This document shows, piece by piece, positions 14,563 through 22,041 of a stretch of DNA of 36,436 nt. The stretch lies in the IMG/VR virus record IMGVR_UViG_3300042518_001245, positions 1 to 36,436 of that record; one strand, 5' to 3'. The stretch is from a virus. The notes beneath the pieces were generated by a model, which saw only the letters and a program-made list of their open reading frames with translations, ran no database searches and was not told the DNA's origin. Position 1 is the first letter of the stretch, and the number at the start of each line of letters is the position of its first letter. Both the position numbers and the translations under genes were made by a program.

Positions 14563-15735
14563 ATGATTGCAACCGCAACCCTTGAAGCCCTATTGAAACA
14601 GATGAACACCACCATTAAAAGGGTGGGAGACCGCAAAACGCCTTTCCTTATGCGTTATTTGGACGAGCCTGCCAAAGTAAAACAACAGCAATTTTACTGG
14701 GCAGATGAATCCTTACGTGGCTATAAAGATGAATTGGTAACCGCCATTGCATCCACAGGAACCACGTCCGTCGTCGTTAAATCAGGTACGACGTTTGGCA
14801 GAAAACGCTACATTACCGATGCTGAAGCAAAGACGCATATCCGTGTTCGAGTCAACGGTGTAGACGAGATTATGAAAGTAAACGCCTACTCTGAAGGCAC
14901 GACGACCTCAACCTTGACCGTTGCCCGTGGCCAAAAAGGAACGTCGGCACTAGCGTCCATTCCTGCTGGGTCAGAAATCATCATTTTACCCGCAACCGCT
15001 GGAGACGGTGCGACGATTACAGGGGATCACGCCACTGTATCGTCCGAGTTTTGGAACTATGTTCAAGACTTCCACCGTGCTATCGGCTTGACGCATCGCC
15101 TTCAAAACATTGAAAGCGTAGACGATGAAGCAAGATTCGCCAAGCAACTTGCCAAAATGGGTGAAGAAGTGATGAAAGACGCTCAACACGCCTTTTTCCA
15201 CGAACAACGTGCAACAGGCACGGAAAACGGAAACCCCATCACATGGTCAGGTGGTTTGAACTGGTGGGCAAACAACTTTTCTAACTCCTTAGATCAAGGT
15301 GGCAAAGCCCTTAGCTTCAATATCCTTGACGACATCATGGACAACATGATTAACAACGGTGTAGATGTTCAAAACATGGATTTAATCGTCCCTGTTTCTC
15401 AACAACGTGTGTTAAACAACATGAAAGAAGCTCGTGTTGTGGGTGGCGGTACGAATCAAGGCGACAAAACAATTACGAACTTTGTCAATCGTTATGAGTT
15501 TAGCGACAAAGGGGTTTTCAATATCCTCTTGTCAACAGACTTATCGAAAGATGAAATCTACATTGTTGACAAAAGTCGTGTGTCGGTTCGCCCTATGGGT
15601 AAAGGACTCCAGTATGAAGCGGTAGACCTTGCCAAAACAGGTAAAAACGACCGTAAATACTTGGAAGTTTCTTTAGGTTTTGAAGTCCGCAATGGTCGTG
15701 AGACCTTGTTCCACTTGAAAAACTTGGCGAACTAA
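14563..15735 (+). CDS. Major capsid protein (SU10/DUF5309-type)
   Basis: The 390-residue product matches the SU10-like major capsid pattern (DUF5309, HK97 fold): an N-terminal LEALLKQMNTTIKRVGDRKTPFLMR segment, then WADESLRG, then a long helix VQDFHRAIGLTHRLQNIESVDDEARFAKQLAKMGEEVMKDAQ (given as a pattern; the spine-type helix). Residues about 80-140 (VRVNGVDEIMKVNAYSEGTTTSTLTV and GTSALASIPAGSEIII) form a beta-rich insertion that may protrude from the shell. Later come the DLIVPVSQQRVLNNM and VSLGFEVRNG segments. It follows the scaffold by 2 bases and is followed by a terminator-like hairpin. Good confidence from motif and position. Confidence 0.85.
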   Translation: MIATATLEALLKQMNTTIKRVGDRKTPFLMRYLDEPAKVKQQQFYWADESLRGYKDELVTAIASTGTTSVVVKSGTTFGRKRYITDAEAKTHIRVRVNGVDEIMKVNAYSEGTTTSTLTVARGQKGTSALASIPAGSEIIILPATAGDGATITGDHATVSSEFWNYVQDFHRAIGLTHRLQNIESVDDEARFAKQLAKMGEEVMKDAQHAFFHEQRATGTENGNPITWSGGLNWWANNFSNSLDQGGKALSFNILDDIMDNMINNGVDVQNMDLIVPVSQQRVLNNMKEARVVGGGTNQGDKTITNFVNRYEFSDKGVFNILLSTDLSKDEIYIVDKSRVSVRPMGKGLQYEAVDLAKTGKNDRKYLEVSLGFEVRNGRETLFHLKNLAN

Positions 15736-15741
15736 TCCACA

Positions 15742-15774
15742 AGGCACGGTGTAAAAAGCCGTGCCTCCCATTTT
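15742..15774 (+). terminator. Terminator-like hairpin after major capsid gene
   Basis: AGGCACGG (15742-15749) pairs with CCGTGCCT (15759-15766), followed by CCCATTTTA. It lies 7 bases past the capsid stop. The T tract is weak, so it may stabilise the capsid mRNA or partly terminate it while allowing read-through to decoration and tail genes. Confidence 0.65.
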
Positions 15775-15802
15775 ACCATGATTTAATTTAGGAGGGCATA
15801 CC

Positions 15803-16258
15803 ATGCCAGCATCACGTACCGTTCGAGACCCCGAACTTTTAGCCGTTGCCAACTTTTCAGGCATTACGGCGACGACCTTATTAAACTTTGTTGGAATCAA
15901 TGGATCGGTTGAGCCATCCGTTGACTTAGGCAACATTGATATTAGCTCCATTATTTTAGAAAGCGAAGTGACGGCAATTTCAGGAACCACTCCCACGTTG
16001 AGGGTGTCCACTAAAACGTCTAATAAACAAGCTATTGACGTCAACTCCGCCAATGCGTTGCAAGGCGACGGCTCCACACAGTTCCAAACGCCAGCTAACC
16101 AAACCGCCGTAGGAACGGTACAAGTAGGCTTGGCTCCACAGGCTTCAACTGGAGCAACCGCTAGCAATATCGGTAAATACTTGGGATTGCTTGCCACTGT
16201 TGGGGGAACTACCCCTGTAATCAGTGGACAAGTTCGCTTGTACATCAAAGGCAAATAA
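15803..16258 (+). CDS. Head decoration-type protein, 151 aa
   Basis: A 151-residue beta-rich protein with few charged residues and many Thr, Ser, Val and Gly. It starts with an extended segment (PASRTVRDPELLAVANFSGITATTLLNF) and continues as strands (VTAISGTTPTLRVSTKTSNKQAI, then TAVGTVQVGLAPQASTGATASNIGKYLGL). The composition and place right after the capsid suit a capsid decoration or head-stabilising protein. A GGAGG ribosome binding site lies before the ATG (15790-15794 region). No named family recognised. It is followed by a stronger intrinsic terminator. Confidence 0.65.
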   Translation: MPASRTVRDPELLAVANFSGITATTLLNFVGINGSVEPSVDLGNIDISSIILESEVTAISGTTPTLRVSTKTSNKQAIDVNSANALQGDGSTQFQTPANQTAVGTVQVGLAPQASTGATASNIGKYLGLLATVGGTTPVISGQVRLYIKGK

Positions 16259-16280
16259 CCCTAGCCCCCTTTCCTCTAAT

Positions 16281-16315
16281 AGCCTCCCTTCCCTACAGGG
16301 GGGAGGCTTCTTTTT
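16281..16315 (+). terminator. Intrinsic terminator after decoration gene
   Basis: AGCCTCCC (16281-16288) pairs with GGGAGGCT (16301-16308), followed by TCTTTTT. This is a good Rho-independent terminator in the gap between the decoration gene and the head-tail adaptor. Confidence 0.8.
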
Positions 16316-16328
16316 AAAAGGTGACCTT

Positions 16329-17012
16329 ATGGACTTTTTAACCCTTGTGAAAAAAGTGGGGAGCTTGACAGACGTAGAAACCAGCAGTCTTGTCACCCTC
16401 ACGAACCCCAGCAGGCAAATCGACCGCCTTAAAACGCACGTCAATAATGCGTATAATTTCGTATGGCTTGCCTTATTCCCGAAGAATGAAGACGCCGAAA
16501 GCTCAACCACGGTTTCAACGGTTGCAAATCAAGACTACATCAACATACCCTTTCCACAGGTGAACATGGTTGCCAATGGCAACAACGCCCCTTATCGCAT
16601 CTTGCCTTGGCTTGAGTTCGAGGTAAACTACAAGCGAAACGGCACGATTAACGAAACCCCAGTACTGTATGGCGAACCGAACGTTTGTAGCATTTATCAA
16701 AAACGACTTTACTTGTACCCCACGCCTGATAGTGCCTATTCGCTTACGGTACGTGGCAACCTAGATTTTACAGAGCTTTCCGCAGACAGCGACACCCCCC
16801 TATTGCAAGACCAGTTTCACATCGTGATTCAGATGTTCGCTATCGCAGAAGCCCTTAAATACCAAGGCGACCCCATGTTTCAGACCGCACAGGCGGACGC
16901 ACAGACTATGCTAGGCGTGGTTAGAAAGAATATGCGAGGCCATCAAGGGATGCCCCCCTCGATTATGACAGAAGAAGACTACGAGCTTGCCAATTACAGG
17001 ACTTTTTACTAA
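16329..17012 (+). CDS. Head-tail adaptor / head completion protein
   Basis: The start is ATG 16329, supported by AAAAGGTGA about 5 bases upstream; an in-frame start further left at 16224 would read back through the terminator. The 227-residue protein begins with a helix (MDFLTLVKKVGSLTDVETSSLVTLTN pattern), includes YNFVWLALFPKNEDA, an N-terminal alpha-helical feature seen in adaptor proteins that bind below the portal, then a beta-rich middle (residues 60-160), and a C-terminal helical region with IAEALKYQGDPMF. It lies between the decoration gene and the tail hub, the usual adaptor position (P22 gp4-like place). Its stop and the next start overlap by one base (TAATG). Assigned by position and secondary structure. 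Confidence 0.65.
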   Translation: MDFLTLVKKVGSLTDVETSSLVTLTNPSRQIDRLKTHVNNAYNFVWLALFPKNEDAESSTTVSTVANQDYINIPFPQVNMVANGNNAPYRILPWLEFEVNYKRNGTINETPVLYGEPNVCSIYQKRLYLYPTPDSAYSLTVRGNLDFTELSADSDTPLLQDQFHIVIQMFAIAEALKYQGDPMFQTAQADAQTMLGVVRKNMRGHQGMPPSIMTEEDYELANYRTFY

Positions 17013-18535
17013 TGCCTACAGCAACATACACCAATTTTGGCGGAGGCATTAACCGCAAAACGGTCGGTTCCTACTTGGTTCCCAAGGGTGAAGACGATTC
17101 CTTTATGTATGCTGAAAACATCAATAATATGAGAGTGGACTTAGGAAGCATTACCAAAGTCAACGGCTTTACGGCAGTCGCCAACCCTACCGCTGAAGCA
17201 AATGCAGGGCAGGGAATTTTTAGTTTTAAGGGCGAGTTAATTTCATGCTTCAACGGCAAAATTTACAAGGGCATCACCACGCCGACCCAAGTCAAAACAG
17301 GGGCCAGCACGACCGCCAAATGGACGGCAAGCAAGTTTAAAGACTTCCTTATTATGTGTAATGGTGTAGACAAGCCTGTAACATGGAACGGCACAACCGC
17401 AAGCGACATCACCATTATTGAAAACTCTACCCCTATATGGAATGACGCACGCCCTAAAGGATCCGCCGTATTCAGAAACCGCATCTTTTATTGGGGCGAC
17501 CCAGCCAACCCCGACACAATCTATACCCCACAACCTGAAACAATCGGCAACTTTGACAACACAAACAGCACCGTCGACTTTTTCGATGTAATGCCGGGCT
17601 ACGGCGGAGCCATTAAAGCCGTTGTTCCTTTTGCGGATGATATGCTTGTTATTTATAAAGAAAGTTGTATTTACTACCTATCAGGGAACGCCCCTTTTGG
17701 CTCCACAGGGGGAGAACCTTTTGCAATCAAACCTATTTCAGATGATGTGGGATGTGTAATAGACGGCGGTGTGGTGAAACTCAAAAACGAGCATTACTTC
17801 TTTTCAGAAGAAGGCTTGCGTAAATTGACCGTAACGCAGAATTACGGCAAAGTCGCCGTTGAACAACCCAACTATGTGATTCAAGACATCATCAACACGG
17901 TGAACTTCAACAACCAAACCGCCTTAGATAAAGCGACCTTAGTGTACGTTCCCAAAGACAACAACATCATCATTGGATTACCCACAGGCGCAAGCACTGA
18001 AAACAACCTTGTTTTGACCTACGACATCACCACAGGAGCAAACGCAAGACGTTCAGGGTGGAAACCCACGGCGATGTGTATTCATAAGCGTGACTTGTAC
18101 CACACCGACGTACTAGGGAACATCTATCAGCATACAGATACCGTGTTTAATAACAACGGCACGGCTTACAACGCCGAGTTTGAGTCTAAATGGATTGCAC
18201 ACGAAGGCTTGATGACGCTTAAGCGGTACAAGCAAGTTTTTATAGGCGTTGATCCCGGGTTTCAAGCTACATTGAATGTGCGTTGGTATGTATTAACCGA
18301 CGCCCAACCCACAGCCACGCTGGAGTCTATCGTTTTAAACGGCGGGGCGTTATGGGATTCTGCGCAGTGGGATGTGGCAACATGGAACGACGGAGGCAAT
18401 AGCCTAACGCCTATTGTCAACCTAGGTAAAGGTAAGGCGATTAAAATCATTCTATCGTGCAACAATGCCAACGAACCTATCGTGATTCGTTCGATTGATA
18501 TTGAATACGAGCTACTAAGCCGTAGAAGGGGCTAA
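17012..18535 (+). CDS. Tail hub / stabilisation protein (P22 gp10-like)
   Basis: A 507-residue beta-rich protein beginning with the pattern TYTNFGGGINRKTVGSYLVP, typical of podovirus tail nozzle or packaged-DNA stabilisation proteins, where an early GGIN/K motif is followed by a D-x-x-Y-AENINNMRVDLGSITKVNG segment. Later segments (FRNRIFYWGD, FADDMLVIYKESCIYYLSG, EHYFFSEEGLRKLTV) are repeated beta-propeller-like blades. Such proteins form the tail hub that closes the portal and carries the fibres. It lies after the adaptor with a one-base overlap and before the GNAT gene. Confidence is good for the family type; the partner fibres are not identified. Confidence 0.75.
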   Translation: MPTATYTNFGGGINRKTVGSYLVPKGEDDSFMYAENINNMRVDLGSITKVNGFTAVANPTAEANAGQGIFSFKGELISCFNGKIYKGITTPTQVKTGASTTAKWTASKFKDFLIMCNGVDKPVTWNGTTASDITIIENSTPIWNDARPKGSAVFRNRIFYWGDPANPDTIYTPQPETIGNFDNTNSTVDFFDVMPGYGGAIKAVVPFADDMLVIYKESCIYYLSGNAPFGSTGGEPFAIKPISDDVGCVIDGGVVKLKNEHYFFSEEGLRKLTVTQNYGKVAVEQPNYVIQDIINTVNFNNQTALDKATLVYVPKDNNIIIGLPTGASTENNLVLTYDITTGANARRSGWKPTAMCIHKRDLYHTDVLGNIYQHTDTVFNNNGTAYNAEFESKWIAHEGLMTLKRYKQVFIGVDPGFQATLNVRWYVLTDAQPTATLESIVLNGGALWDSAQWDVATWNDGGNSLTPIVNLGKGKAIKIILSCNNANEPIVIRSIDIEYELLSRRRG

Positions 18536-18536
18536 T

Positions 18537-19094
18537 ATGGAACAGCTTAAACTGGTGCCTATCAATTTCAACCAAGACGCTAATTTTGTGAACCAGTGCC
18601 TAAAAGCGTGCATTGAACACCTTGAACGCCACACAACAGACAACACCGTCTTAAGCGTGCTTTTCTTGGAAGAGCAAGCCCAAAAAGGCAACCTCCAAAT
18701 CTTCAAGGGCTTAGTCGATGATGTCCCAGTTGGCATGATGATTCTAAACCTATTCCCTAACAGTATCGCCGAAGTGCAAGCCGTGATGATTCCTGAAAAA
18801 CGCAAAGGATTTTCGCTTTCCCCAAGAGCCTTGATTTTCCTTAAAATGATGGCGGATTACGTCTTTAGAGACCTTGGCTTGTACAAACTTAAAGCCCTTG
18901 TAAGACGCATGAAGAAGAACCCAGCGGAAGTGATCGCCCGACGTGTTGGCTTTAAAAAGGAAGGCATCCTAAAAGGCGAATGGAACGGCTATACCGAACG
19001 AGGGGATGTTTTGATACTGGCTTATCTCAAGTCAGACTACGAAAAAGACAACGCCCCAAGCGGTATGATTATAGAAGAAATCAAGGAGTCCTAA
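18537..19094 (+). CDS. GNAT-like acetyltransferase in virion gene block
   Basis: The 185-residue protein resembles GNAT N-acetyltransferases, which use acetyl-CoA to acetylate an amine. The recognisable part is the C-terminal half: RPLIFLKMMADYVFRDLGLYKLKALVRRMKKNPAEVIARRVGFKKEGILKGEWN is the pattern, with key pieces FRDLGLYKLKALV, NPAEVIARRVGFKKEG and GDVLILAYL, all GNAT-like (neighbouring-strand, V/I-Q-x-R-less helix, then GF-x-x-EG). The acetyl-CoA P-loop between residues 90 and 105 reads PEKRKGFSLSP, weaker than R/Q-x-x-G-x-G/A. A GNAT at this position occurs in several podoviruses. Substrate unknown. Separated by 1 base from the tail hub and 3 bases from the next gene. Confidence 0.7.
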   Translation: MEQLKLVPINFNQDANFVNQCLKACIEHLERHTTDNTVLSVLFLEEQAQKGNLQIFKGLVDDVPVGMMILNLFPNSIAEVQAVMIPEKRKGFSLSPRALIFLKMMADYVFRDLGLYKLKALVRRMKKNPAEVIARRVGFKKEGILKGEWNGYTERGDVLILAYLKSDYEKDNAPSGMIIEEIKES

Positions 19095-19097
19095 ACC

Positions 19098-19808
19098 ATG
19101 GGAAAAGGCGGATCACCACAACCCCCAGTTCAACAAGCCCCCCAAGACCCAGCAGGGGAAATTTTACGTCAAGACGGCAAGACGCAAGTCCAACGCATTT
19201 ACGACCCAAGCAAAAAACAATTTACGACAGATGTCACAAGCGACCCCCAAGATTTACAAGTACAGGGTATCGCACGGCAAGGAATGCTCAACACCGCCAA
19301 CACCGCAGGCACGTTTGACACATCGAAAGCAGGGCTAGAGGCTTATCAAAACGCCTTAGCAGACCCCCAACGCCGAGCGGTAAATAGTGCCTACGACCAA
19401 GCCGAAGGCAACGCCATGTTAAACGCCAGCGGTAACGGCATGAGTCAATCCGCAGGCTTTGCCAACTATTTCGCCAAGCAACTTGCAGGGCAACGAGCCA
19501 AGGATTTAGCAGACGTGGAAAGCTCCGCCTTCTTAAATCGTGGGCAAGCTTTAAGTGCAGATATGGCTCCAAACACCGATTTATCAAACTACTACACCGC
19601 TATGTCACAAGGACAACAAGCCCAGCTACAAGGCTTAAACAGCCAAAACATTGCAGGGGCAGGCGTAGGCATCAACCAGTTACGCACGATGCAAGACTTG
19701 GAAAATTCACGGTTTAGCAATGCAATGAATACCTATAACGCCCGACCAGCACGACCTAAAAGCTTTGGTCAAAAATTATTAACTTACTCCACAGGCGGAG
19801 CGTTTTAA
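19098..19808 (+). CDS. Putative internal virion (ejection) protein, 236 aa
   Basis: A soluble helical protein, rich in Ala, Gln, Asn and Gly. It begins with a Gly/Pro-rich segment (MGKGGSPQPPVQQAPQDPAG) and continues as predicted helices (TGMLNTANTAG, AVNSAYDQAEGNAML, AKQLAGQRAKDLADVESSAF, NQLRTMQDLENSRFSNAMNTYNAR). This is the usual look of the small ejection proteins that podoviruses store in the capsid and send into the periplasm with DNA (P22 gp7/16/20-type place). It lies between GNAT and the next small ejection-type gene. Assignment by composition and order. Confidence 0.6.
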   Translation: MGKGGSPQPPVQQAPQDPAGEILRQDGKTQVQRIYDPSKKQFTTDVTSDPQDLQVQGIARQGMLNTANTAGTFDTSKAGLEAYQNALADPQRRAVNSAYDQAEGNAMLNASGNGMSQSAGFANYFAKQLAGQRAKDLADVESSAFLNRGQALSADMAPNTDLSNYYTAMSQGQQAQLQGLNSQNIAGAGVGINQLRTMQDLENSRFSNAMNTYNARPARPKSFGQKLLTYSTGGAF

Positions 19809-19823
19809 AAAGGAGTCTTTAAA

Positions 19824-20213
19824 ATGGCGATAGATCCCGCAACAATGATGATGATTGCACAACAAGTGCAAAAGATGAAGGACAAAGCAAACGAACCCGC
19901 TTCACCAGCAGGTTCAGGAGTCATGATGCCAACCCAAGTATTGGGCGGTGTGCCAAGCCCTAATGTTCAATCCCAACAGCCAATGTCACCTATGCGACAG
20001 GCAGGAATGGGAGCCTTACAGGGCTTCGCACAAGGCGGTTTAGGCGGTGCTTTAATCGGTGGCGGTGTGCCTTTAGTCCAAAACTACATGAACAATCGCA
20101 ACGAGCAACGCTTACAACAGCAAGCCCCCCCTATGTATTACAAGCCCACCGCCGAAGATGACAGCCCTTTTCGTCGTGCGATGATGCAACAGCTCCAAGC
20201 ACAAGGAAAATAA
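19824..20213 (+). CDS. Putative internal virion protein, 129 aa
   Basis: A short protein starting with a Met-rich helix (MAIDPATMMMIAQQVQKMKDKAN), then a Gly/Pro/Ser linker, then a Gly-rich hydrophobic segment (GMGALQGFAQGGLGGALIGGGVPL, pattern of a glycine zipper) at residues 55-80 and a charged C-terminus. The glycine zipper may insert in or cross a membrane during ejection. It lies 15 bases after the previous ejection-type gene. Family not recognised. Confidence 0.55.
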   Translation: MAIDPATMMMIAQQVQKMKDKANEPASPAGSGVMMPTQVLGGVPSPNVQSQQPMSPMRQAGMGALQGFAQGGLGGALIGGGVPLVQNYMNNRNEQRLQQQAPPMYYKPTAEDDSPFRRAMMQQLQAQGK

Positions 20214-20217
20214 AATC

Positions 20218-22041
20218 ATGGGTGCGAATCAAAACCAGCAAAACCAAGTTTATCAGATTGTGGCAGGAAACGGCTTGCAGACCGCCCCCTTTGGCTTGCC
20301 GATTGGAGAAAGTTACGACCCTACTAAAAAAGCCACGTTCGGACAGAAGCTCATGCAAGGATTGGGCTATGCAGGAGCGTTTGCTAAAGGATCTATGGAA
20401 AGCGGAACGCCTAGCTTATTAGGTGGACTAGGAGGACTTGGAAGCCAGTATAACCTTCAACAGTACAACCAAGCCCAGCTCAAACAACAGCAGGACGCCA
20501 TGGAGCGTGCGAGACAGGCGGAACTCCAACAGCAAGCAGAAAACCTGATGCTTGCCAACGAAGCACGGATCGCACAAGGCTTGCCACCGATTGACCCCAC
20601 ACAAGGCACTGGAGGCATGAGAACAAGCCCCGAAGACGTGAGATCAAACCTTACCTATGTAGGAAGTGCGTTAGGTAATCAAGCTATGGTAAACGAAACC
20701 CTTGGCAATGGATTTAATCCACAAGCAGGGGCGTTGTTGTCAGAAAGTTATATTACCGACCGTAACAGACAAATAAACAAAAACCTTACAAATATGGCAA
20801 CCCTTGGCAAAACATCAGAAGCCTTGACGGCAGGAGCCCAAGCAGGGGGCAACGTCAACACGGCAGGCGTCCCACAAAGTGCCATTACTCCAACAAGCAA
20901 CGGCGACCCATTCAGACAAGCCCTTGGCTTTGTCCGCAAGGCAGAAGGAGGCTATGCCAACAACCCAGCCGACAAGGGAGGAGCCACAAACCTAGGCATC
21001 ACCCAAGGGACTTACAATTCGTGGAGAAAGTCGAACAAGCTCCCCTCTAAAGACGTCAAGGACATCACAGAAGGCGAAGCGACCGCCATTTACAAGAAGA
21101 ACTATTGGGACGCAAGCGGAGCAGGCAAGCTAGCCAAGACAAACCCAGCCCTTGCACAGGTGCATTTTGACACCGCCGTCAATATGGGTGTAGGCAGAGC
21201 GTCACAACTCCTTAAGATGAGTGGACAAGATCCGAACAAGTACCTTGCCATTCGCCAACAAAAATACAACGAGTTTGCTCAAAACCCCTCACAAAAGCAA
21301 TTCTTAGAAGGGTGGACGAACCGAAACGAGAACTTAAAGAAATCCATTGCAGGCTTGCAACCCCAAGGCAAGGCTCCTAAATCCACCGTGGCACAGGGCA
21401 ACCCCCAAGCCCAAGGGCAGATTATGGGAAGCTTGAATGCGTACAATACCAGCCCACAGCTTCGCCGTGATGCGATACAAAACCCTTATCAAGTGGCTAT
21501 CGCAGACCCCGACGCTTTGATGCGTGGGTTTGGTGCAGGAGCCGACACGCAAAACGCCGTCAACAACACAAACTTGAACTACAGAGGGCAGAACATCCAG
21601 CAAGAGCAAAACAAGGTGTCTACCGCTTTAAATTATGCTCAACTTGCAGAATCCAAGCGACAGAATGATATTCAAGCACTGCAAGCCAAGACTAATGCGG
21701 AAGCCGTCGCCATGCAGAAAGCCCAAGAAGCCGAATCAAAAAGAGTGGGTCAGCTTGAGGCACAAAACACCAGGCTTACAGAAATCTTATCTAAGAAAGA
21801 CACCCCTCCTAAGCAGAGAGAGGCTATCCAAGCACAGATCGACAAGAACACCGCAACCCTTGGCACGATTCAAACAGGCTTGCCATTTAATCAGAACGGA
21901 CAGATTGACTTTTCAGGAGGCTGGGCTTCTCAACCGCAACCACAAGCCAAGGCTACCCCCAAACAGCAGGCTCCCAAGAGAGAGCAAGCCCCAGCACGAG
22001 TAAATCAAAAGTGGAATCCAAACACTAGAAAGTTTGAATAA
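20218..22041 (+). CDS. Ejection protein with GH108 peptidoglycan hydrolase domain
   Basis: A 607-residue protein. Residues about 230-385 form a glycoside hydrolase 108 domain, with catalytic Glu243 in the KAEGGYANNPADKGGAT pattern followed by NLGITQGTY, then a helical part including NYWDASGAGKLAKTNPALAQVHFDTAVNMGVGRASQ in pieces, matching the fold of GH108 lysozymes. The flanks are Gln/Ala-rich helices (residues 60-140 and 430-560). As it lies inside the ejection cassette and not near a holin, it is probably carried in the virion to open a local hole in the wall on infection. The gene shares a base with the next start (TAATG). Strong domain support; the virion placement is inference. Confidence 0.8.
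   Translation: MGANQNQQNQVYQIVAGNGLQTAPFGLPIGESYDPTKKATFGQKLMQGLGYAGAFAKGSMESGTPSLLGGLGGLGSQYNLQQYNQAQLKQQQDAMERARQAELQQQAENLMLANEARIAQGLPPIDPTQGTGGMRTSPEDVRSNLTYVGSALGNQAMVNETLGNGFNPQAGALLSESYITDRNRQINKNLTNMATLGKTSEALTAGAQAGGNVNTAGVPQSAITPTSNGDPFRQALGFVRKAEGGYANNPADKGGATNLGITQGTYNSWRKSNKLPSKDVKDITEGEATAIYKKNYWDASGAGKLAKTNPALAQVHFDTAVNMGVGRASQLLKMSGQDPNKYLAIRQQKYNEFAQNPSQKQFLEGWTNRNENLKKSIAGLQPQGKAPKSTVAQGNPQAQGQIMGSLNAYNTSPQLRRDAIQNPYQVAIADPDALMRGFGAGADTQNAVNNTNLNYRGQNIQQEQNKVSTALNYAQLAESKRQNDIQALQAKTNAEAVAMQKAQEAESKRVGQLEAQNTRLTEILSKKDTPPKQREAIQAQIDKNTATLGTIQTGLPFNQNGQIDFSGGWASQPQPQAKATPKQQAPKREQAPARVNQKWNPNTRKFE

Noticed and set aside
21635-22003. 122-residue ORF inside the GH108 ejection protein
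   Set aside because: It is an alternative frame of a Gln/Lys-rich coding region, composed mainly of Lys, Pro and Arg, with no ribosome binding site.
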